Assembly (NCBI GenBank): GCA_025927655.1
Contig: JAICKY010000008.1
Span: 1 to 36,751, forward strand
DNA from: Candidatus Saccharimonadota bacterium
Lineage (GTDB): Bacteria; Patescibacteriota; Saccharimonadia; Saccharimonadales; UBA4665
Direction of reading: 5' to 3'
DNA length: 36,751 nucleotides
Positions 31,612 through 36,751 of this stretch are shown one piece after another; position 1 is the first letter of the stretch; each line of letters starts with the position of its first letter. A program made the position numbers and the translations under genes. The notes beneath the pieces are model-generated. The model did no database searches. It worked only from the letters and a program-made list of their open reading frames with translations, and was not told the DNA's origin.

Positions 31612-31638
31612 TTGCTACGGTCGGCACACTCTCAGCTA

Positions 31639-31683
31639 TCCCACTCACCATTGCAAGTTGCCGTCGTGGGTGGGATTTGTCTT
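31639..31683 (+). terminator. Second terminator-like hairpin before rpiB operon
   Basis: TCCCACTCAC pairs with GTGGGTGGGA (one G-T pair) around a 17-nt loop and is followed by TTTGTCTT. It may reinforce termination after gap. Confidence 0.45.
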
Positions 31684-31737
31684 GGAGGCGAAGTTACGGC
31701 GTCACAGAAACAAGCTGGTGAATCATCATTCCGCTTG

Positions 31738-31746
31738 TGGTACACT
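31738..31746 (+). promoter_or_regulatory. Extended -10 of pentose phosphate operon
   Basis: TGgTACACT, 21 nt before the rpiB ATG at 31768. The short leader includes AGGGTAGGA just before the start. Confidence 0.5.
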
Positions 31747-31767
31747 GATTCTAGAAAAGGGTAGGAA

Positions 31768-32220
31768 ATGAAAATATACTTGGGTGCGGACCATAACGGC
31801 TTTGAGCGTAAAGCGCAGCTGACTGAATATTTGCAGAAAAATGGCTACGAAGTGGTGGACGAGGGTGGCGGCGAAAAACAGCCCGAGGACGATTTCCCCC
31901 AGTTTGCCGGCCGGGTAGTACAGGCTATGCGGGGCGATGAAGACCCTGCGCAAGCTCGGGGCATACTCATCTGCGGCAGCGGACAGGGCATGTGTATCGC
32001 AGCCAACCGGTTTAAAGGCATGCGTGCCGCACTGGCGTTCGACCAGGAGGAAGCTCGAGCATCCCGCAACGACGAAGACAGCAACATCCTGTGTTTGAGT
32101 TCGCGGTACCTTGATTTTGACCAGACGATTAGCATCATCCATACCTGGCTGATGACGCCATTTGCAGGCGCGCCTCGCTACAAGCGGCGCATACAAGAAC
32201 TGGACGAGCTTGGGGGATAA
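31768..32220 (+). CDS. rpiB: Ribose-5-phosphate isomerase B
   Basis: 150 aa. RpiB/LacAB fold: MKIYLGADHNGFERKAQLTEYL, the active-site segment GILICGSGQGMCIAANRFKGMRAALAFD (catalytic Cys), and DSNILCLSSRYLDFDQTISIIHTWLMTPFAGAPRYKRRI. It interconverts ribose 5-phosphate and ribulose 5-phosphate. It leads an operon of Rpe, split transketolase, a membrane protein and aldolase. Its end supplies the GGGGG ribosome site for rpe. Confidence 0.95.
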   Translation: MKIYLGADHNGFERKAQLTEYLQKNGYEVVDEGGGEKQPEDDFPQFAGRVVQAMRGDEDPAQARGILICGSGQGMCIAANRFKGMRAALAFDQEEARASRNDEDSNILCLSSRYLDFDQTISIIHTWLMTPFAGAPRYKRRIQELDELGG

Positions 32221-32224
32221 CGGG

Positions 32225-32863
32225 ATGCATGCAACTATATGCCCTACCATCACGACTGACGACCCCGCTGTATATACAAAGCAGATCGAAGAAACATTGT
32301 CGTATGCGCACCGGCTGCATATTGACCTGTCCGACGGTGTTTTTACACGCAATAAGCTCATGGAGATCGAAGATGTCTGGTGGCCTGGCGGTGTGCGTGC
32401 CGACCTGCATGTTATGTACCAGCGACCGTTTGAACATATCACGGCGATGATCGCCCTTCGGCCGCAGCTTATTATTGTGCACGCCGAAGCAGAAGGCGAT
32501 TTTATGGACTTTGCGGCGCGGGTACATCACTATGGGATACAGGTGGGCGTGGCGCTGTTGCCGGAAACGCCCGTAGAGGCTATTCGGCCGGCGCTCGAAG
32601 TCATTGACCATGTATTGATTTTTTCTGGTCACCTTGGTTATTTCGGCGGTCATGCCGATCTTGCGCTGCTAGAGAAAACCCGGCGGCTGAAAGAACTAAG
32701 CCCGCGCCTGGAACTGGGCTGGGACGGCGGTGTGAACGATGAAAACGCCCGGCAGCTGGCGCAGGGTGGCATAGATGTCTTGAATGCCGGTGGCTTTTTG
32801 CATGGAGCCAAAGATTCCGAAGCTGCTTATGCTACACTGAAGGCAGCAATAGAGGAAGGCTAA
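32225..32863 (+). CDS. rpe: Ribulose-phosphate 3-epimerase family protein
   Basis: 212 aa from ATG 32225 with GGGGG 8 nt upstream; the track's start at 32162 overlaps rpiB. It is a divergent Rpe, but all four metal ligands are visible: His and Asp in HIDLSDG, His in DLHVM, and Asp in GWDGGV. The usual M.V.PGFGGQ loop reads FSGHLGYFGGHA. It should interconvert ribulose 5-phosphate and xylulose 5-phosphate, the step needed between RpiB and transketolase. Sequence divergence leaves a small chance of a related pentulose substrate. Confidence 0.85.
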   Translation: MHATICPTITTDDPAVYTKQIEETLSYAHRLHIDLSDGVFTRNKLMEIEDVWWPGGVRADLHVMYQRPFEHITAMIALRPQLIIVHAEAEGDFMDFAARVHHYGIQVGVALLPETPVEAIRPALEVIDHVLIFSGHLGYFGGHADLALLEKTRRLKELSPRLELGWDGGVNDENARQLAQGGIDVLNAGGFLHGAKDSEAAYATLKAAIEEG

Positions 32864-32865
32864 AA

Positions 32866-33723
32866 ATGTCCAAAACGTACACGCTAAAACAGCTGGAGCA
32901 AAAAGCAAATACTATCCGTGAAGATATTATCCGGATGCTGGAACATGCCGGGAGCGGCCACAGTGCCGGTCCGCTCGGTTTGACCGATATATTTACGGCG
33001 TTGTATTTCGATGTTATGAAACACGACCCGAAGCGGCCTGATTGGGACGATAGGGACATTTTGCTGCTAAGCAACGGCCACTGTGTGCCAGTGCGTTATG
33101 CGACTATGGCCGAAGCCGGATATTTCCCCAAGAAAGAGTTGCTGACACTCCGCCAGTTAGGATCGCGTTTGCAGGGCCACCCGGAGCGAACTCGTCTCCC
33201 CGGACTGGAAAACACCAGCGGCCCATTAGGCTGCGGCGTGAGCCAGGCGGCTGGCATGGCGCTAGCACTGCGTATGGACAAGCAGATGCATCGCCGCGTG
33301 TATGTAGTAACAGGTGACGGCGAGCTGGACGAAGGAAACGTGTGGGAAGGAATAATGCTGGCTGGGAAATATCAGCTGAACAACATCACGGCCATTGTCG
33401 ACCGTAACAACATTCAGATCGATGGCCCGACCGAAAGCGTGATGCCCCTGGAAGACCTGAAGAGAAAATGGGAAAGCTTTGGCTGGCATGCACTGGAAAT
33501 CGATGGCAACGACATTGAAGCCGTGATTGATGCCTGCAATATGGCCAAGGCTATTACCGAAAAGCCAGTTGTTATCATCGCCTACACGGTGCCGGGCAAG
33601 GGTGTGGACTTTATGGAATATGACTTCCACTGGCACGGTGCGCCGCCGAACCACGAACAGGCTGTAAAAGCACTGCACGAACTTCGCACGTTGGGCGGTA
33701 AAATCAGGAGCGAACACGAATGA
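32866..33723 (+). CDS. Transketolase N-terminal subunit
   Basis: 285 aa TPP-binding half of a split transketolase: LEHAGSGHSAGPLGLTDIFTALYF, LGCGVSQAAGMALALRMDKQ and the TPP motif GDGELDEGNVWEGIMLAGKYQLNNITAIVDRNNIQIDG. It ends with PGKGVDFMEYDFHWHGAPP. The C-terminal half is the next gene, overlapping as ATGA. Split transketolases occur in archaea and many bacteria including CPR; the two subunits form the active enzyme. Confidence 0.95.
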   Translation: MSKTYTLKQLEQKANTIREDIIRMLEHAGSGHSAGPLGLTDIFTALYFDVMKHDPKRPDWDDRDILLLSNGHCVPVRYATMAEAGYFPKKELLTLRQLGSRLQGHPERTRLPGLENTSGPLGCGVSQAAGMALALRMDKQMHRRVYVVTGDGELDEGNVWEGIMLAGKYQLNNITAIVDRNNIQIDGPTESVMPLEDLKRKWESFGWHALEIDGNDIEAVIDACNMAKAITEKPVVIIAYTVPGKGVDFMEYDFHWHGAPPNHEQAVKALHELRTLGGKIRSEHE

Positions 33724-34697
33724 GCGATTTACATTTAGTTGATATTACCGCAAAAGATCTGGCAAGCGAACCGATTCGCAAAGGGTTCGGCCGGGGGCTT
33801 AAAAAGGCAGGCGAGCTGGACATAAACGTAGTGGCTGCTTGTGCCGATCTTACTGAAAGCACGCAGATGAGCTTGTTTAAAGAAGCGTTTCCGGACCGAT
33901 TTGTGGAAATTGGCGTTGCAGAGCAAAATCTGGTGACCGTTGGATCGGGCCTGGCAGCTATGAACAAGATCCCATTCGTCAGCAGCTATGCCGCATTCAG
34001 CCCAGGGCGCAACTGGGAGCAGATTCGCACTACCATTTGCCTGAATGACCGTCCGGTCAAGGTGGTGGGCAGTCATGCCGGTGTCTCTGTGGGTCCTGAT
34101 GGCGCCACGCACCAGATGCTCGAAGATATCGCGCTGATGCGCGTGCTGCCAAACATGGTAGTGATTGTACCGGGGGACAGCGTAGAGGCAGAAAAAGCTA
34201 CATTAGCTATGGCTAATGATCACCGGCCAAACTATCTGCGGCTGGCCCGCGAGGCGACGCCCATTATTACTACCGAAGCAACACCGTTTGAAATCGGCAA
34301 AGCGTATGTGTACACACCAGGTACCGATGTTACCATCATCGCTACCGGCATTATGACGTATCAAGCACTGCTGGCGGCCGAGCAACTGTTCAAAGACGGT
34401 GTAGATGCCGAAGTTGTGCACGTGCCAACCATCAAGCCGCTCGACGGTGAAACTATCCTGAAGAGCGTGCGTAAAACCGGCTGTGTTGTAACGGTCGAAG
34501 AAGCCCAGATGGCTGGTGGCCTGGGTGGTGCTGTTGCCGAGCTGCTGGCAGAAAATCACCCGGCATTTATGCACCGCATTGGTATGCAAGACCGTTTTGG
34601 GGAATCCGGTGGTCCGGACGAACTATTGCATTATTTCGGACTGGATGCCAAACACATTCGTCTTGCCGCTCATCATATAGTAGAAAGGAAGAAATAA
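33720..34697 (+). CDS. Transketolase C-terminal subunit
   Basis: 325 aa, the pyrimidine-binding and C-terminal domains: FVEIGVAEQNLVTVGSGLAAMNKIPFVSSYAAF (catalytic Glu of the EQN motif), GVSVGPDGATHQMLEDIALMRVLPNMVVIVPGD, and the transketolase C-domain (DVTIIATGIMTYQALLAAEQL). It overlaps the N-subunit gene by 4 bp. It moves two-carbon units between sugar phosphates. Confidence 0.95.
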   Translation: MSDLHLVDITAKDLASEPIRKGFGRGLKKAGELDINVVAACADLTESTQMSLFKEAFPDRFVEIGVAEQNLVTVGSGLAAMNKIPFVSSYAAFSPGRNWEQIRTTICLNDRPVKVVGSHAGVSVGPDGATHQMLEDIALMRVLPNMVVIVPGDSVEAEKATLAMANDHRPNYLRLAREATPIITTEATPFEIGKAYVYTPGTDVTIIATGIMTYQALLAAEQLFKDGVDAEVVHVPTIKPLDGETILKSVRKTGCVVTVEEAQMAGGLGGAVAELLAENHPAFMHRIGMQDRFGESGGPDELLHYFGLDAKHIRLAAHHIVERKK

Positions 34698-34698
34698 C

Positions 34699-35247
34699 AT
34701 GGCCCGGAAAAAGGTAACGAAGTCGAAAACGCCACAGTGGAGGGCGGTTGTGCTAGGCGCTATTTTGTTTGTAGGACTCGGCATTGGACTGATCGCTACG
34801 TACAAAGCCGGTGCAAACCAGCAGAGTACCTATATGCCGTTTACCGCGACTGGCCGGCAACTGGAGGCGGCTCGAACTGCTATTGCCAACCAGTATTTGG
34901 CATCAGGCACCACGTGTCCTGCGTCTGACAATGTTACGCCGGAGCAGCAATCGGTAGTTTTCTATAAATATCTGCGAGTTAATATACATGACGACCGCGC
35001 CGTAATACGTGGGTGCGACGACCATGACAGTTTGCTGGCGTATATAGATGGGCAGTGGCAGATGACCGAAGTAAATATGAGTTTGGACACTGCGGCTAAC
35101 CCAGTCTGGCAAAAGGCCTGCGACATCACGGACATTACCCGTGCGGACACAAAGGTACGGCCCGAAAACAACAGCATTGATGACGATAACCTCAAGATGT
35201 GCCAGTCACTCCAGAACAACAAAATTTTACGCGTGCAGGATCTATAG
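34699..35247 (+). CDS. Membrane-anchored protein of unknown function in sugar operon
   Basis: 182 aa, starting one base after the transketolase stop. A basic cytoplasmic tail (MARKKVTKSKTPQWR) and one membrane helix (AVVLGAILFVGLGIGLIATY) are followed by a 140-residue outside domain with four cysteines (TTCPAS, RGCDDHD, KACDIT, KMCQS) that could form two disulfides. No family was recognised. Its place between transketolase and aldolase is odd for an exported protein; it may simply share the promoter. Confidence 0.85.
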   Translation: MARKKVTKSKTPQWRAVVLGAILFVGLGIGLIATYKAGANQQSTYMPFTATGRQLEAARTAIANQYLASGTTCPASDNVTPEQQSVVFYKYLRVNIHDDRAVIRGCDDHDSLLAYIDGQWQMTEVNMSLDTAANPVWQKACDITDITRADTKVRPENNSIDDDNLKMCQSLQNNKILRVQDL

Positions 35248-35255
35248 GAGGAACT

Positions 35256-36170
35256 ATGCCGATTACACTACAACAAGTTCGCGTGAACTGCGCTAAAGCC
35301 CGTTCCCGTATGGAGCAAGCGCGTGCTGAACATTGGGCGTTTGGCGCGTTTAATTTGGACGATGAGCCTACTCTAAAAGCAGTTGCTCTGGCCGCCAAGG
35401 CAAAGAACGCGCCGGTGCTGGTAGAAGTGAGCGCTGGCGAGGTGAGTGACATCGGTATCCAGAACGTGCGCGATATGGTCGACAACTTTAAGTATGAGTA
35501 CGGCGTGGAAATGTACATAAACCTCGATCACAGTCCGAGCGTCGAAGACGCCAAACGGGGCATCGATGCCGGGTTTGAATTCATCCACATCGATTACAGC
35601 CAAGCCAAAAAGGATGCCACCGAAGAAGAAATCATCGAAGCGACGAAAGAGATTGTAGCCTACGCGAAATTCACCGGCGCTCTGGTGGAAAGCGAACCGC
35701 ACTACTTTGGCGGGAGCAGCAACCTGCACACCGAAAAGATTGACTACGAAGAAATCCGGAAGACGTTCAGTACGCCGCAGGACGCATTGACATTTGTGGT
35801 CGAGACGGGTGTCGATACGTTCGCAGCCGCCGTCGGCAACCTGCACGGGAAGTACCCCGTGCCTAAAAAACTGGACCTCGATCTGTTACAGCAAATTCGC
35901 GACATCTTGCCCTGCAATATTAGCCTGCACGGTGGCAGCGGTACCCCTGGCCATTATTTTGAAAGTGCCGTAAAAATTGGCGTGACCAAGGTTAACATCA
36001 ACAGTGATATGCGCGTAGCCTACCACGATACATTGCTCAAAACACTCAAGGACAATGCCAGCGAATACGCTGTAGCCAAATTAATCAACCGGGATGTGGT
36101 GCCTGAAGTGCAAAAAGTAGTGGAGGCGAAGCTAGCGTCATTTAATGCAGCCGGGCGCGCCGTCGTATAA
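35256..36170 (+). CDS. fba: Class II fructose-bisphosphate aldolase family protein
   Basis: 304 aa from ATG 35256, with AGGAGG 4 nt upstream; the track's start at 35199 lies in the previous gene. Class II motifs: FGAFNLDDEPTLKAV, INLDHSPSVEDAKRGIDAGFEFIHIDYS (zinc His, catalytic Asp), AAAVGNLHGKYP, ISLHGGSGTPGHYF and KVNINSDMRVAY. It cleaves fructose 1,6-bisphosphate or condenses triose phosphates, depending on flux. Related tagatose-bisphosphate aldolases cannot be excluded. It ends the pentose phosphate operon; its stop overlaps the -10 of the next gene. Confidence 0.93.
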   Translation: MPITLQQVRVNCAKARSRMEQARAEHWAFGAFNLDDEPTLKAVALAAKAKNAPVLVEVSAGEVSDIGIQNVRDMVDNFKYEYGVEMYINLDHSPSVEDAKRGIDAGFEFIHIDYSQAKKDATEEEIIEATKEIVAYAKFTGALVESEPHYFGGSSNLHTEKIDYEEIRKTFSTPQDALTFVVETGVDTFAAAVGNLHGKYPVPKKLDLDLLQQIRDILPCNISLHGGSGTPGHYFESAVKIGVTKVNINSDMRVAYHDTLLKTLKDNASEYAVAKLINRDVVPEVQKVVEAKLASFNAAGRAVV

Positions 36171-36171
36171 T
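36166..36171 (+). promoter_or_regulatory. -10 element of small helical protein gene (leaderless)
   Basis: Perfect TATAAT overlapping the aldolase stop codon, 6 nt (acagtc), then the ATG at 36178. Confidence 0.6.
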
Positions 36172-36177
36172 ACAGTC

Positions 36178-36384
36178 ATGGGTTTTTTAAGTGATCTGGC
36201 AAAGTTGGCTGACAAAGGCCTGAATGCTGTCGAAAACGGCGCGGTAGAAAAGGGCTTGGCCGGGGCGCTCGACAAACTTGAATCCGGCTTGGATAAGGCA
36301 ATAAAAAATGCCGAAGCGGCGGCCGACAACGTTGAAAAACAAAGCGAAAAAATCGACGATGCACTGCGCAAATTGCCGGAGTAA
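36178..36384 (+). CDS. Small amphipathic helical protein of unknown function
   Basis: 68 aa from ATG 36178 (MGFLSDLAKLADKGL); the track's start at 36145 is upstream of the predicted transcription start. It is Ala/Lys/Glu/Asp-rich with heptad-like hydrophobic spacing (GALDKLESGLDKAIKNAEAAADNVEKQSEKIDDALRKL), consistent with a coiled coil or an amphipathic helix. No family was recognised. It has no Shine-Dalgarno site. Confidence 0.65.
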   Translation: MGFLSDLAKLADKGLNAVENGAVEKGLAGALDKLESGLDKAIKNAEAAADNVEKQSEKIDDALRKLPE

Positions 36385-36393
36385 TTTCCATAC

Positions 36394-36422
36394 TTGCGTG
36401 CATGCCAGCCATATGACACAAT
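36394..36422 (+). promoter_or_regulatory. Promoter of PfkB-family kinase gene
   Basis: TTGCGT, 17-nt spacer, CACAAT. The transcript would start near 36429 with a leader of about 37 nt containing GGGGTGGGG. Confidence 0.5.
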
Positions 36423-36465
36423 AATCATAAGCAATACTAATTACTTTTAGCGGGGTGGGGTAACT

Positions 36466-36751
36466 GTGAAACAAATAGATGTGCTGAGCGTAGGCGATAT
36501 CGTCACTGACGCGTTTATTAAGCTGATTGACGATGAAGCGCAAACTTACGTCGATGACAAAGGGGTAAAGACACTGGCTATGAAGTTTGGCACCAAGCTG
36601 CCATACGACCATGTGGAAGTATTGGATGCCGTCGGTAATGCGTCAAACGCTGCCGTGTCATTTAGCCGGCTGGGGTTAACTGCCGCATTTGATACAAACG
36701 TCGGTGGAGACCAGGCTGGCCGCGATATGATCGCTACCCTGAATAAGGAAG
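36466..36751 (+). CDS. PfkB-family carbohydrate kinase (3' end outside window)
   Basis: The first 95 residues from a GTG at 36466 preceded by GGGGTGGGG 5 nt upstream: MKQIDVLSVGDIVTDAFIKL...GNASNAAVSFSRLGLTAAFDTNVGGDQAGRDMIATLNKE. SVGDIVTD, the GGxxxN-like GNASNAAVSFSRLG and NVGGDQAGRD are typical of ribokinase/PfkB enzymes. The catalytic GAGD motif is beyond the window. The sugar could be ribose, fructose 6-phosphate, adenosine or another; position after the pentose phosphate and aldolase genes makes a sugar substrate plausible. The gene is not in the ORF track because it is truncated. Confidence 0.88.
   Translation, partial: MKQIDVLSVGDIVTDAFIKLIDDEAQTYVDDKGVKTLAMKFGTKLPYDHVEVLDAVGNASNAAVSFSRLGLTAAFDTNVGGDQAGRDMIATLNKE

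Noticed and set aside
1-36751. Alternative genetic code (UGA as Gly or Trp)
   Set aside because: TGA is the stop of pheS, padR, the transketolase N-subunit gene and the ATPase gene, each followed at once by the next gene or a gap; no conserved protein reads through TGA.
1-36751. CRISPR arrays, transposases, integrases or attachment sites
   Set aside because: No regularly spaced direct repeats and no mobile-element proteins in any frame of the ORF track.

Overview
The window looks like part of a chromosome from a small-genome bacterium of the Patescibacteria/CPR, most likely a Saccharibacteria (TM7) relative. This is an inference from gene content and style: base composition near 50% GC, densely packed short operons, a split transketolase, lower glycolysis linked to the non-oxidative pentose phosphate branch, and many compact membrane and housekeeping proteins. 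TGA acts as a stop in pheS, padR and the transketolase N-subunit gene, so the recoded UGA=Gly code of some CPR lineages does not apply. No tRNA, rRNA, CRISPR array, insertion sequence or prophage was recognised.

Layout. (1) 1-6.5 kb: 3' part of typA, a DEAD-box RNA helicase behind a long leader, a SAM methyltransferase, then CorA-like, DUF475/TerC-like and AAG DNA glycosylase genes. (2) 6.6-10.7 kb: the most accessory-looking part, with a 742-aa SMC/ABC-type ATPase carrying an unusual Walker A, a KTSC-domain protein and a DUF2130 protein. (3) 10.7-14.2 kb: a Fur-family regulator (probably Zur-like) divergent from a ZIP metal transporter, an L,D-transpeptidase gene broken by a frameshift, RmuC and a small membrane protein. 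(4) 14.2-18.7 kb: GT2 glycosyltransferase and a GH63/MGH-like glycosidase on the minus strand, a small membrane protein (possibly frameshifted), and a padR-pspC operon. (5) 18.7-23.2 kb: yajQ, then pheS, a frameshifted MazG-like gene and pheT with 4-bp overlaps. (6) 23.3-28.9 kb: ABC exporter with Nudix, two FKBP isomerases, a glutaredoxin-like protein, thioredoxin reductase and an FNR-like reductase. (7) 28.9-36.75 kb: glycerophosphodiesterase, pyrophosphatase, GAPDH, then an rpiB-rpe-tktN-tktC-hypothetical-fba operon, a small helical protein and a partial PfkB-family kinase.

How the genes work together. The last 6 kb convert pentose phosphates through RpiB, Rpe and two-subunit transketolase to glyceraldehyde 3-phosphate and fructose 6-phosphate, with aldolase and GAPDH linking to glycolysis. 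TrxB and the glutaredoxin-like protein make a plausible thiol-reducing pair. PheS and PheT charge tRNA-Phe. The Fur-family/ZIP pair suggests zinc homeostasis.

Main observations. About fifteen genes have a -10 hexamer (often an extended TGn -10) only 6-9 nt before the start codon, so their mRNAs should be leaderless or nearly so, while other genes carry clear Shine-Dalgarno sites. This decides several starts differently from the ORF track. Two genes (YkuD, MazG-like), and possibly a third, are split by single-base frameshifts. A 26-bp inverted repeat brackets 111 bp between the divergent GDPD and pyrophosphatase genes. The ATPase/KTSC pair is the best candidate for an undescribed defence-type system, but the evidence is only structural.
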